Origin: Antarcticirhabdus aurantiaca
Lineage (GTDB): Bacteria > Pseudomonadota > Alphaproteobacteria > Rhizobiales > Rhizobiaceae
Length of the DNA stretch: 52,186 bases
Assembly (NCBI RefSeq): GCF_009765365.1
Contig: NZ_VTOM01000034.1
Location: 1-52,186 of the forward strand
Reading direction: 5' to 3'
The notes under the pieces were generated by a model. The model was not told where the DNA came from and made no database searches. It saw only the letters and a program-made list of their open reading frames with translations. Each line of letters opens with the position of its first letter. Position 1 is the first letter of the stretch. Shown here piece by piece: positions 1 through 8,625 of this stretch. Made by a program: the position numbers and the translations under genes.

Positions 1-157
1 TCGCTCTGTCCCTCGACCATCGCAAAAAGCAGCAGTAGAGCGCCGTATCTCTGCGCCCAACCGTGCGATCAGCCCCGAAACCTCAAACAACAACCAAGCT
101 CGACGTTTTGACACGGCCTGGACCCTTCATTGCCGTTCCGCGGCTTTTGGAGCGTTC

Positions 158-176
158 CCGAAAGCGGCCATTCCGC
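158..176. repeat. Short dispersed motif, GAAAGCGG-CATTCCGC type
   Basis: The sequence CCGAAAGCGGCCATTCCGC here resembles 8432-8450 (one base inserted) and, more loosely, 8491-8509. All three are outside genes. It may be a family of small extragenic repeats. Nothing else was recognised in the first 179 bases. Confidence 0.4.
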
Positions 177-179
177 ACC

Positions 180-1631
180 TCACCCTTTCTGACGAACGGC
201 AGAGTTCTCCAGGTAGGTCCGCGCTGTGCCCTTCTGCCTACGCTTGGCTTCATAAAGGGCAGCGTCGGCGTGGCGTAGCAGCGTGTCGCCGCCCTCAATT
301 CCCCCTTTCGACCAAGCAATGCCGACCGAGCCGGTGACGCGAGCGATCTGTCCAGCTTCGGTCACAACGATGTCGAGGTCGCGAAGCAGATGATCGACCA
401 TCGGAGCCAATCCTGCGCGTCCGACCGCCGCAGGCACGATGACCGCGAATTCGTCGCCGCCAAGACGCGCCGTGAAGCAGCGGTCATAGGTCGGTCGGCG
501 GAGGCGATCGGCGACGCGGCGCAGTACGTCGTCGCCGGCAGCATGGCCCAACGCATCGTTGACCGCTTTGAACCCGTCGAGATCAATCAGGAGGACCGCA
601 AGCTCCTCGTGTGCCGCGCGTGCCTCGCGAAGCCGCTGATCGAGGACACGATGGAACTCGGCCCGGTTTGCGAGCTCCGTCAAGCCGTCGGTGCATGCTC
701 GATGCCGAAGGCGGCTTTCCAGGGCATGGCGTTCGGAGATGTCTTGGATCACCCCGATCAGCGCAGCAGGTTTGCCCTTCGACAGCTCGATCTCGCACGA
801 GCAGCGCACGCGGCGCCGGTTGCCCCTCGCCGTGATGAAGTCTGCCTCCAGGTCGAACGGCTCTCCAGAGTCCAGGGTGCGCATCACCCCATCCAGAAAG
901 GCCGTTCGATCCGGCTCCGGAAAGAAGTTCAGGATCTCGCCGTTGGGCACGCCCGCGCTGATCGGCAACTCGTGGATGGCGAAGACGCCGTCCGACCATT
1001 CAGTTGAGTGGCGCTCGATGTCGTGCCGGTAGGATCCCATGGCGGCCATGCGCTCGGCCTGCTTGAGCTGACGCCGCTCGCGCTCCAAACGCTCCACCGC
1101 CAAGCGGCGCAGTTCAGCGGCTTCTGCCGCGCGCAAGGCAACAGCGCGAGCTTCAACCAGGGCCTCGGCGAGACATGCCAGCTCGGACAGAGCCTCAAGG
1201 TCGGCTGCCGTCGGCTCGCGCGGCTTGTCGTCGAGGACGCAGAGCGTCCCGATCGTCACGTGATCGCCGTTCATCTGGCGCAGGCGAACCGGCACACCCG
1301 CATAGAAGCGGATATGAGGCTCGCCCACCACGAAGGGATTGTCCGCAAAGCGCGGGTCGAGGCTGGCATCGGCGACCGTCATCGGCGCCTCGCTCTCGAA
1401 GACGACGGCGCAAAGGGCGGGACCACGCGCGGTCCAGGGTGCCAGCGGCCCGCAGCGCGCCTTGAACCATTGGCGCTCGGGATCGATCAGCGTGACGGAT
1501 GACATGCTGGTGCCCAGCATTCGCTGTGCGAGCTTGGCCAGGGCGTCGAACTCGCGTTCGGGCGGCGTGTCGAGAAGGGCGATCTCCGCCAGGGCTTTCT
1601 GGCGCAGGGCTTCGCGCTGGCTGTCCGACAT
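180..1631 (-). CDS. GAF-PAS-GGDEF diguanylate cyclase
   Basis: Predicted to make cyclic di-GMP from two GTP in the cytosol. The 483-residue protein has an N-terminal GAF domain (about 20-165) of the type that follows 'LLDTPPEREFD' and carries 'DPERQWFKARCG', a PAS/PAC region (about 200-310, ending 'IGVIQDISERHALE'), and a C-terminal GGDEF domain with intact 'RLGGDEF' near residue 390 and 'LLIDLDGFKAVND' before it. The RxxD inhibitory site normally found five residues before GGDEF is not visible, so product feedback may be absent. I chose the ATG at 1631 because GGAGGG lies five bases upstream; the frame stays open a further 20 codons without such a site. The next gene upstream on the same strand encodes a c-di-GMP phosphodiesterase-type protein. 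No transmembrane segment is seen, so input is probably a cytosolic small molecule or redox signal, which is inference. Confidence 0.9.
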   Translation of the reverse strand: MSDSQREALRQKALAEIALLDTPPEREFDALAKLAQRMLGTSMSSVTLIDPERQWFKARCGPLAPWTARGPALCAVVFESEAPMTVADASLDPRFADNPFVVGEPHIRFYAGVPVRLRQMNGDHVTIGTLCVLDDKPREPTAADLEALSELACLAEALVEARAVALRAAEAAELRRLAVERLERERRQLKQAERMAAMGSYRHDIERHSTEWSDGVFAIHELPISAGVPNGEILNFFPEPDRTAFLDGVMRTLDSGEPFDLEADFITARGNRRRVRCSCEIELSKGKPAALIGVIQDISERHALESRLRHRACTDGLTELANRAEFHRVLDQRLREARAAHEELAVLLIDLDGFKAVNDALGHAAGDDVLRRVADRLRRPTYDRCFTARLGGDEFAVIVPAAVGRAGLAPMVDHLLRDLDIVVTEAGQIARVTGSVGIAWSKGGIEGGDTLLRHADAALYEAKRRQKGTARTYLENSAVRQKG

Positions 1632-1743
1632 GGATACCCTCCGAGCCGTCAGGAATGATCGGAGCGACCAGCGCTCCTGCCACACCGCCATAGCCGACCG
1701 TTGATTAAGCCCTCGTCAGCTTCAGCCCCCTCAGCCCTCGCCG

Positions 1744-3534
1744 TCACGCCACTTCGGGGAGTTGGGCCGACGAAAGCAGCCATTCTCCGAGCTTTGCCGC
1801 AGTCATCGGCCTCGCCATGAGGTAGCCCTGCCCCTCGTCGCACCCCCATGAGCGGACGAGATCGTAGGTCTCCTGCGTCTCGATGCCTTCGGCCACCACG
1901 CGGTAACCGAGCTGATGGGCCATCTCGATGACGGATCGCACCAGCGTCCGGTCGCGCTCCGATGTCTCCAGTTCGCCGACGAAAGCGCGGTCTACCTTCA
2001 GGACCGAAGCCGGGAGCTTCTGGAGATAGGAGAGATTGCTGTAGCCACTCCCGAAGTCGTCGATCGCGATGGTGATCTCGGCGTCGCGGAGCGCCTCGAG
2101 CTGATGCACGACGCGGGTGCCGTTTCGTGCAACCGCGCTCTCGGTGAACTCCAGCTCCAACATCCTGGCATCCGCACCGCCAACCCGAACAAGGTCAAGG
2201 ATTCGCTCGGCGAAGTCGGGCTCGTCGAGGTTCAGCGCCGAAACGTTGATCGAGACCTTCAGATCGATGCCCTGCGTGCGCCAGGCCGCCATCTGGGCAA
2301 GGGCCGTTCGCGCGACCCACTCCGTCAAAGGCTTTGCCAAGGCCGTCTGCTCGACGCCGGGTATGAAGTCGAAGGGCGGGATCGGACCGAATTGCGGATG
2401 TGTCCACCGAAGCAGCGCCTCGACGCCCCGGCAGGCGCCGTCGGCGAGGTCGATGCGAGGCTGGTAGTCGAGGCGGAGCTGCCCCGGCGTCTCCAACGCC
2501 GCCTTGAATTCGTTCAGCAGCATGAAGCTGCGGGCGTGGCGGAGGTCATGCGCCGGTGAGTAGTCGGCGCGGCCATCATCGGACAGCATGGCATCCTCGA
2601 CGGCGTTCAGCATCCGCCGCAGGACATCGCGGGGCGACAACTCGCCGAGCTGGAAGAGGCACGATCCGACAGCCGGGGTCGGCGTGACCGGGATGCCATC
2701 GCATTCGACCGGGTCGCCAAGGAGATCCGCCAAGGAGGAGATCAGCACCTCGATGTCGCCGCCGAATTCCGGCGTCACCAGAACCGCGAGCCTCGTCGGA
2801 CCGACGTGGTAGAGCCTCGACGAGTTACCCAGGTTCCGGCGCAGGCGCGACGCGCCGCCCCGCACGAGCGCCTCGGTAAAGTTGCTGCCGAGAACGCGCT
2901 GTCCCTGCCCGGACTGCTGCTGGGACACGAGTTCGAACATCAACGCCGTCGCGGTGTCGCCGGGATGGAGGCGAGCAAGGTCCTCGATGTCCTCGAACAT
3001 CTGGTGCTGGTTCGGCAGTCCGGTGACCGCGTCGGATCGGCCGATGGTGTTGCTGAGCTCGATCTGGCTCATCACCATGCCCGCGAGATCACGAAGCACC
3101 TGGCGGCCCTCCTCGTCGAGGTCGCGCACCTTCTCGTCGACGACGCATAGGGTGCCGAGGCCGTATCCTTGCCGGGTGAAGAGCGGCGCGCCGGCATAGA
3201 ACCGGATGCCGGCCTGCGCGAGGGGACTGCCGACGAACCGCGGGTCGGCTTGCAGATCGGGAACGACGAAGATCCCGTTGTCACCGATGGCGTAGCTGCA
3301 CGGCGCCTGCTCGCGCGGGATCTCCGTGATGTCCACGCCCACCTTCGACTTGAACCACTGGCGATCGCGATCCGTCAGCGAGATCGTCGAGACGGGTGCG
3401 TCGAGCAGCTTGCTCGCGAGCCGGGTCAGGCGGTCGAAGCTGTCGCTCGGCGAGGTGTCCAGGAGGTTCAGGTCCCGCAGCGCGTTCAAGCGCGCTTCTT
3501 CGTTCCGGACGGTGTCCTGGATGTAGGCTTTCAT
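1744..3534 (-). CDS. GAF-GGDEF(degenerate)-EAL c-di-GMP phosphodiesterase
   Basis: Predicted to hydrolyse cyclic di-GMP. The 596-residue protein has a GAF domain (about 20-150) with 'DRDRQWFKSKVG', a GGDEF-fold region (about 165-310) and an EAL domain (about 340-590). The EAL part keeps 'VEALLRW' (about residue 370), 'IDDFGSGYSNLSYL', 'LKVDRAFV' and 'VVAEGIET', the usual metal-binding and catalytic positions. The GGDEF signature is replaced by 'VGPTRLAVLV', so cyclase activity is unlikely and the domain may instead bind GTP to control the EAL domain. The ATG at 3534 ('MKAYIQDTV') is preferred because homology to the GAF family begins shortly after it; a start 29 codons upstream is possible. 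It lies just upstream of the diguanylate cyclase on the same strand, giving an opposing enzyme pair. Confidence 0.88.
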   Translation of the reverse strand: MKAYIQDTVRNEEARLNALRDLNLLDTSPSDSFDRLTRLASKLLDAPVSTISLTDRDRQWFKSKVGVDITEIPREQAPCSYAIGDNGIFVVPDLQADPRFVGSPLAQAGIRFYAGAPLFTRQGYGLGTLCVVDEKVRDLDEEGRQVLRDLAGMVMSQIELSNTIGRSDAVTGLPNQHQMFEDIEDLARLHPGDTATALMFELVSQQQSGQGQRVLGSNFTEALVRGGASRLRRNLGNSSRLYHVGPTRLAVLVTPEFGGDIEVLISSLADLLGDPVECDGIPVTPTPAVGSCLFQLGELSPRDVLRRMLNAVEDAMLSDDGRADYSPAHDLRHARSFMLLNEFKAALETPGQLRLDYQPRIDLADGACRGVEALLRWTHPQFGPIPPFDFIPGVEQTALAKPLTEWVARTALAQMAAWRTQGIDLKVSINVSALNLDEPDFAERILDLVRVGGADARMLELEFTESAVARNGTRVVHQLEALRDAEITIAIDDFGSGYSNLSYLQKLPASVLKVDRAFVGELETSERDRTLVRSVIEMAHQLGYRVVAEGIETQETYDLVRSWGCDEGQGYLMARPMTAAKLGEWLLSSAQLPEVA

Positions 3535-3964
3535 GTTGCTGCGTCCCTTTTGGCGGGCCCAGCTAACCTCACGAGGCTTAAGACCAAGTCGAAGAGGGGT
3601 CAGTTCTTTGAAGGTCGTCAAAGAAGAGTTCCGGCCCGCCCCTCAATTTTTTGACTCCTTGCAAACGGCGGTTCCTTCCGCCGGTTGCTTCCTGGCCAGT
3701 GAGCACCTTGCTGCTTGCCCGGAAGGACGCGAGACCGCGTTCATCGAAGGCCGAGACGGCGCCTCGCTCGCAGGCACATAGCCGAAATCCGGTTTGCCGC
3801 TCCCCATGGGGTTGGCAGGAAATCGCCCGTGAGGTGATCAGCGCCAACAAAGTTGAATCCCGAAAGTGATCCAAGCACTAAAGGGCTTCGCGGACGACCA
3901 GCGGAGACCCTCAAGCGTCAGGACCCAGACACTCCAAGCGTATTGCGAGGGACGAAGGAGCAGT
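3535..3964. other. Intergenic region, no convincing gene
   Basis: About 430 bases between the response-regulator stop and the start of the EAL protein. A 98-codon minus-strand frame at 3578-3874 is open, but it has no Shine-Dalgarno sequence and no recognisable domain. The region probably holds the promoter for the EAL protein; I could not assign a promoter sequence. Confidence 0.5.
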
Positions 3965-4354
3965 TCAGTTCTGGATCCGCGCTGCGATGTCATTGAGGGC
4001 CTTGATGATGCCCCGGGGCGGATAGGGCTTGGCGAAGAACAGCCCGTTCTCCGGCATGTCCGTTGCCTCGACCTGTATGCGCCCGGAAGTGACGATGATC
4101 GCGACCGGCGGCCATCGATCACGCACCGCCCTCGCCAGCTTAAGCCCGTCCATGGTGCCGGGCATCTCGACGTCGGTGAATAGCACGCGGATGTCGGAGT
4201 GGCGCTCGAGCAGGCGGATGGCCTGATCGGCGTTGCGCGCCTCGTAGGTCGTGAAGCCTGCCTCCTCGCAAAGGTCCACGGCCTCGGCCCGTACAAGCGC
4301 ATCGTCTTCAACGATGAGGACTGCGTATCGGGCGGGATCGAAGGATTGGGCCAT
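3965..4354 (-). CDS. Single-domain response regulator (receiver)
   Basis: A 129-residue stand-alone receiver domain. It has the acidic pair in 'VLIVEDDALVR', the phospho-acceptor Asp in 'LFTDVEMPG', the Ser/Thr position in 'IIVTSG' and the conserved Lys in 'FFAKPYPP'. There is no output domain, so it acts by protein contact or as a phosphate sink. It starts 28 bases after the stop codon of the HWE kinase on the same strand, so the two are probably cotranscribed and form a cognate pair. The Shine-Dalgarno sequence is weak, which suggests translational coupling to the kinase. Confidence 0.9.
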   Translation of the reverse strand: MAQSFDPARYAVLIVEDDALVRAEAVDLCEEAGFTTYEARNADQAIRLLERHSDIRVLFTDVEMPGTMDGLKLARAVRDRWPPVAIIVTSGRIQVEATDMPENGLFFAKPYPPRGIIKALNDIAARIQN

Positions 4355-4357
4355 GGC

Positions 4358-4393
4358 TTGCTGTTCAGGCGTCGGTTGCTGTTCAGGCGGTCG
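4358..4393. repeat. 18-bp tandem duplication at the kinase stop codon
   Basis: The segment TTGCTGTTCAGGCGTCGG at 4358-4375 is followed immediately by a near-copy at 4376-4393. Each copy contains a TGA on the minus strand, so the duplication moved the kinase stop away from the response-regulator start by one unit. This looks like a replication-slippage event. Confidence 0.7.
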
Positions 4394-6332
4394 GGCGGCT
4401 GTCGGGCTCGGCGAGCGCGCCTGTCAGGGTAAAACGGATGCCGGCGGGATCGAACTCGATGCGACCCTCGCCATCGAAGTAGGCGGCAACGATGCGCTCG
4501 ATCAGCTTCGAGCCGAACCCACGCCGCTGCGGTGCCACAACCAACGGCCCTCCGGTTTCGATCCAGCGGAACACGAACGTGTCGTCCACGGCACTCCACG
4601 TCATAGCGACGTGACCCACCGCGCTCGACAGAGCGCCGTACTTTGCCGCGTTCGTCGCCAGCTCGTGGATCGCCAGACTGAGGCCGAGCGCCTGCTGCGC
4701 CGAAAGGGCGGCATGCGGACCCGCGATGGAGATGCGGTCGCTCGCCACACGATGTGGGGCGATCGCCGCGTTGACGACCTCGCATACGTCCGCTTCGGTG
4801 AAGTTGGTCTGCGTCAGGATGTCCTGGGCTCGCGCGAGGGCCGAAAGGCGGCTCGAGATGGCCTCCCGCGCCTCGTCCATCGTGTGGGCCTGCCGGAGCG
4901 TCTGCGTGGCGATCGCCTGCACCATGGACAGCGAGTTCTTCATGCGGTGCGCCATCTCCTGAGTCAGGACGCGCTGGGCATCTTCCATCCGCTGCCGCGT
5001 CAGCGCCACGCGCACGCGCTCGCTCACCTGATCGACGAACTGCCGCTCCCCGTCCGTCCAGGGGCGCGGAAGGCGCGAGTGCGCGAAGACCACCGCGTAC
5101 AGGCGCCCGTCGAAGCTGATGGGCAGGTCGAGAAAGGATCGGGTCTGGATAGCGTCGAAGGCCGCCTGCCGCCCGCTTGTTCGCGGATCCATCGAGATGT
5201 CGTCCACCGCGACGACGTCGCCGCGTCTCAGGTCCGCGATGTAGGATCCATAGGAGGAGAACGCATGCCGGCCGGCAACGCTGGACACGCCCGGCTCGCA
5301 CCAGTCGGCACGAACGTCGATCGTGTCCTCGCGCAGGTTGACGATGCCCGATCCGACGCGGTCGACGTCCAGGCCGTCGGCAAGGCAGCGCGCCGCGGCC
5401 GTCACGATCGTTTCCAGGTCCGATCGGCCGCGCAGTTCGTCGGCCAGCGTCAGAAGGGTCGCCTGGCGACGGTCTCGCTTGATGCGTTCGGTGACCTCGC
5501 TGAAGAAGACCGTGAAATGGTCGCCGCCGATCGGTTGCGCGGAGCCGTCGTACCAGCGCTCCAGGGTGCCGACGCGGCGGGTGAAGCGAACGGGCTCGCC
5601 CAGCTCGACCACGCGGGCGAACTCGCTGACCCACTCGTCCTCGACGCCGGGAAGAAGCTCTCGAACCGTGCGCCCGACCGCCGTGCCGCGCGGAATGCCG
5701 AGGAGGTCGTGCCAGGCGTCGTTGACCGCCTCGTAGCGCCAGTCGACGATGCGCCCGGCCGTGTCGCGCACGACCCGGCCCAGGATGAAGCCTTCCTGCA
5801 ACCCCTCGAAGAGTGACCGCCACCGGCTTTCCGAGATGCGGACCGCCATCTCCTTCTCGACCGTGCGGGCGATCGAGCGCAGGCGGCGCATGTCTGCCTC
5901 GCTCCAGTCCCGCGGCTGCGTGTCGATGGCCGCGAGCGCGCCGACCACCTCGCCGTCCGGAAGAGAAAGCGGGATGCCGAGGTAGGCGACGACTCCGATA
6001 TCGCCGATCGCCGCGTTGTCGCGAAGCAGCGGATCGAGGCGCGCGTCGCTTGTGACCAGCGGCGCCCGGCGGTCCACGACGTGCTGGCAGAAGGAATGCG
6101 TCATCGGCGTCTCGCCGCGACCGGCCCAGGGCTCCGGCAGGCCGCTATGTCCCGCGAACACCTGCCGGTCCTCGTCCACGAGCGTGACGATAGCGACCGG
6201 CACGTCGAGCACGTCACGCACATGATCGGCCAGGTGGCCGAACTCGTCTTCGGGCGACCGGTCGAGAAGCCCGCTGCGGCGCAGGGCGTCGAGGCGGCCG
6301 GCATGAAGATGGTGAGGGCGCATGTCCAGCAT
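4383..6332 (-). CDS. HWE-family sensor histidine kinase (GAF-PAS-GAF-HWE)
   Basis: Cytosolic sensor kinase of 649 residues. In order: a GAF domain (about 15-165) with 'DEDRQVFAGHSG', a PAS domain (about 170-290) with 'EGFILGRVVRDTAG', a second GAF (about 305-445), and an HWE kinase core. The H-box is 'EMAHRMKNSLSMVQ' (His about 462), the N-box is 'HELATNAAKYGALS' (about 556-570), the WxE hallmark appears as 'FRWIETGG', and the G-box is 'RRGFGSKLIERIV'. No membrane segment is visible. The receiver gene follows directly and is the likely partner. The PAS domain closely resembles one in the kinase at 36407-39730, so the two may sense related signals. The start could also be the Met three codons later. 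Confidence 0.92.
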   Translation of the reverse strand: MLDMRPHHLHAGRLDALRRSGLLDRSPEDEFGHLADHVRDVLDVPVAIVTLVDEDRQVFAGHSGLPEPWAGRGETPMTHSFCQHVVDRRAPLVTSDARLDPLLRDNAAIGDIGVVAYLGIPLSLPDGEVVGALAAIDTQPRDWSEADMRRLRSIARTVEKEMAVRISESRWRSLFEGLQEGFILGRVVRDTAGRIVDWRYEAVNDAWHDLLGIPRGTAVGRTVRELLPGVEDEWVSEFARVVELGEPVRFTRRVGTLERWYDGSAQPIGGDHFTVFFSEVTERIKRDRRQATLLTLADELRGRSDLETIVTAAARCLADGLDVDRVGSGIVNLREDTIDVRADWCEPGVSSVAGRHAFSSYGSYIADLRRGDVVAVDDISMDPRTSGRQAAFDAIQTRSFLDLPISFDGRLYAVVFAHSRLPRPWTDGERQFVDQVSERVRVALTRQRMEDAQRVLTQEMAHRMKNSLSMVQAIATQTLRQAHTMDEAREAISSRLSALARAQDILTQTNFTEADVCEVVNAAIAPHRVASDRISIAGPHAALSAQQALGLSLAIHELATNAAKYGALSSAVGHVAMTWSAVDDTFVFRWIETGGPLVVAPQRRGFGSKLIERIVAAYFDGEGRIEFDPAGIRFTLTGALAEPDSRPTA

Positions 6333-6540
6333 CGAAGCGATCGAGAGAAGCCAAGCCGACCCTCGGCAACCTCGCCGGGTTCAGCCCCTGTCCTTACATT
6401 GGTCGAATTGCCCCGTCACCCGACTGTAGCACGTGCGAGTGAAACGGCTGCATCCGACCCAAGTCTACCGTCGGAGGCTGGGATACGCGGCTCCACAAGC
6501 GGACACGGCTGCGCCGCTTAGTCGAAGAACAGACGCGATC

Positions 6541-7362
6541 TCAGGACTCCTTCGGTTTGTAGACGTTGTTCTCGTTTGGGAACCGCCTGCCCGTGACGGC
6601 CTGAGCGTAGGCCTCGATCGCGGTGTTCATGCCGCTTGCAAGATCGCCAAACCGCTTGACGAAGCGGGGAACACGATCGTTAAGGCCGAGCATGTCCTCT
6701 AAGACGAGGATCTGTCCGTCGCACCGAGCCGAGGCGCCAATACCGATCGTCGGGATGTCGATCCGCTGCGTGATCTCATCCGCAAGCGGCTCGACCATGC
6801 CTTCGAGAACCACGCAGAATGCACCGGCCTGCGCGACGCTGCGGGCATCCTCGTGAAGGCGTTCCCAGTCGCTCCGGTCTCGCCCCTGCGTTCGAAAACC
6901 GCCCGACGTCATCATCGCCTGTGGCATCAAGCCGATATGCGCCATCACCGGCACACCGCGGGCGGCCAGGAACGCGATCGTGTCCGCCATGGCCTGTCCG
7001 CCTTCGAGCTTCACCGCCGAGCATCCGGTTTCGGCCAGGAGGCGAGACGCGTTGCGGAATGCGTCCTTGGGACTGGCTTCGAACGATCCGAACGGCATGT
7101 CGACGACGACCAGAGCACGGCTGGTCGCCCGCACGACAGCCTGCCCATGCAGGATCATCATCTCCATCGTCGCGCCAAGGGTAGATGGCAGGCCGTGCTC
7201 GACCATGGCCACGCTGTCCCCGACAAGGATCACGTCGGCATGGCGATCGACGAACCGAGCAGTCAGGGCGTTGTAGGCTGTGAGGGCGACGATCGGACGC
7301 TCACCTTTTCGTGCGCGAATGCCTGGAACGGTGATGGCCTTGCGTGCAACCTCGACGCTCAT
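6541..7362 (-). CDS. panB: 3-methyl-2-oxobutanoate hydroxymethyltransferase
   Basis: Transfers a hydroxymethyl group from 5,10-methylene-tetrahydrofolate to 2-oxoisovalerate to form ketopantoate, the first committed step of pantothenate and coenzyme A synthesis. The 273-residue length is normal for PanB. Visible family motifs are 'HADVILVGDSVAMVEHG', 'VVVDMPFGSF', 'SAVKLEGG', 'VMAHIGLMPQ' and 'IGIGASARCDGQILVLEDMLG', covering the metal-binding and ketoacid-binding positions. Its ATG overlaps the panC stop (ATGA, 7359-7362), so it is translated from a panC-panB transcript. Confidence 0.96.
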   Translation of the reverse strand: MSVEVARKAITVPGIRARKGERPIVALTAYNALTARFVDRHADVILVGDSVAMVEHGLPSTLGATMEMMILHGQAVVRATSRALVVVDMPFGSFEASPKDAFRNASRLLAETGCSAVKLEGGQAMADTIAFLAARGVPVMAHIGLMPQAMMTSGGFRTQGRDRSDWERLHEDARSVAQAGAFCVVLEGMVEPLADEITQRIDIPTIGIGASARCDGQILVLEDMLGLNDRVPRFVKRFGDLASGMNTAIEAYAQAVTGRRFPNENNVYKPKES

Positions 7363-8234
7363 GCGGCGGATCCTTCTCTGATGGCGTCCGGGTGCAACTC
7401 GACCTGGTCGATGAGAACGACGGATCCAAGCCGTGCGGTGACGAGCAGCACGGCTGGTCTGTTCATGACGCGGTCCAGTGGGTCGAGCGTTGCGCTATCG
7501 CGCAGATCGCAAGACAGGAGGGCGATCGAAGGCTCCCGTGCCAATCGTGAGCGGACCGCGTTCAGAAGCAGCACGGTATCGCGCTCTCCCCTCGCAGACA
7601 GCCGTACGGCTGCCTGCATCCCCTCGTAGATCGCTGGCGCCGCTTTTCTTTCGTCGGGGGTCAGGCGAACGTTGCGGGACGAGGCCGCAAGACCATCGGC
7701 CTCGCGAACCGTCGGGACGCCGACGATCGACGTGCGCATCGACAGGTCCAGCGCCACTCGCCGGACGACGGCCAACTGCTGGAAGTCCTTTTCCCCGAAA
7801 TAGGCCCGATCGGGCTCCACAAGGTTGAGCAGCTTGGTCACAACCGTCGCGACACCCCGGAAGTGACCGGGCCGCTGTTCCCCGATCAGGATCGTCGATA
7901 GGTCGGCGACCTCAACGACTGTTAGGAGGGGTTCGGGATACATCTCCTCTACGCCGGGATGGAATACGGCATCGACACCATGGGCACGGCACAGAGCGAG
8001 ATCGCGCTCCAAGTCGCGGGGGTAGGCGTCGAAATCCTCGCTCGGACCGAACTGGGTCGGGTTTACAAAGACGCTGACGATGGTCACATCGTTGTCGGCT
8101 CGGCACCGGTCGACCAATGCCATGTGCCCGTGATGCAGCGCACCCATGGTTGGCACAAAGCCGATAGGTCGTTCTGCCTGCCGGTGACGCGAGACGAACT
8201 GCCGGAGGTCCAACGTCGTCGTAATGCTCTGCAC
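7359..8234 (-). CDS. panC: Pantoate--beta-alanine ligase
   Basis: Condenses pantoate with beta-alanine using ATP to make pantothenate. The 291-residue protein has the nucleotidyltransferase signatures 'PTMGALHHGH', 'FVNPTQFGPSEDF', 'GHFRGVATVVTKL', 'YFGEKDFQQL' and 'ASSRNVRL' (the KMSKS-like loop). The start appears to be GTG at 8234, because the family sequence 'GFVPTMGALHHGH' begins at residue 24 as expected. It is the first gene of a panC-panB operon. A perfect 8-bp hairpin lies directly in front of the start and covers the AAAGG-type ribosome site, so its translation may be regulated. Confidence 0.96.
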   Translation of the reverse strand: MQSITTTLDLRQFVSRHRQAERPIGFVPTMGALHHGHMALVDRCRADNDVTIVSVFVNPTQFGPSEDFDAYPRDLERDLALCRAHGVDAVFHPGVEEMYPEPLLTVVEVADLSTILIGEQRPGHFRGVATVVTKLLNLVEPDRAYFGEKDFQQLAVVRRVALDLSMRTSIVGVPTVREADGLAASSRNVRLTPDERKAAPAIYEGMQAAVRLSARGERDTVLLLNAVRSRLAREPSIALLSCDLRDSATLDPLDRVMNRPAVLLVTARLGSVVLIDQVELHPDAIREGSAA

Positions 8235-8239
8235 GATGG

Positions 8240-8266
8240 AAGCGGCCTTTCGATTTTTGGCCGCTT
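8240..8266 (-). promoter_or_regulatory. Hairpin over the panC ribosome-binding region
   Basis: AAGCGGCC (8240-8247) and GGCCGCTT (8259-8266) are perfect complements separated by 11 bases. On the minus strand the hairpin ends only five bases before the panC GTG and includes the purine-rich AAAGG. There is no U-tract after it in the panC direction, so it is more likely a translational control or stability element than a terminator. Confidence 0.45.
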
Positions 8267-8625
8267 TTGTCAGGTTCCCGAAGCTTTGTCAGCACTTTCA
8301 GCCTCGACGACCGAGGGGATCTGCGAAGGCGCGAGGCTGGGGCTAATGACAGCTTCGAGCCCTCCTACGCTCATGAGCAGACCGACAGCTTACCACCCGA
8401 GCGAGCCGGTCGACACCGCGGAAGCGGACGCTCGAAAGCGGCCCATCCGCTCTCGACCCCTTCCTGTCCTGCCGCATTCACTTTACCAATCCCGGAAGCG
8501 GACATTGTCAGTCCGGAGAAAACCTCATGGGCTCGGCGGCCAATCAAGGCCGCTGCACGGAACATGTGCCTCCATGGTGCGCCCGCAGAAGAGATAGCTA
8601 GACCGCCACTGGCAGATCCTTCGCC
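8267..8625. other. Intergenic region with short repeated motifs
   Basis: About 390 bases between panC and the end of nhaA. The 64-codon minus-strand frame at 8371-8565 has no recognisable domain. The region contains two copies of a GAAAGCGG-CAT-type sequence (8432-8450 and 8491-8509) related to one at 158-176. I see no RNA gene here. Confidence 0.4.

Noticed and set aside
3578-3874. 98-codon minus-strand frame upstream of the response regulator
   Set aside because: No Shine-Dalgarno sequence, no recognisable fold, and inside a probable promoter region.
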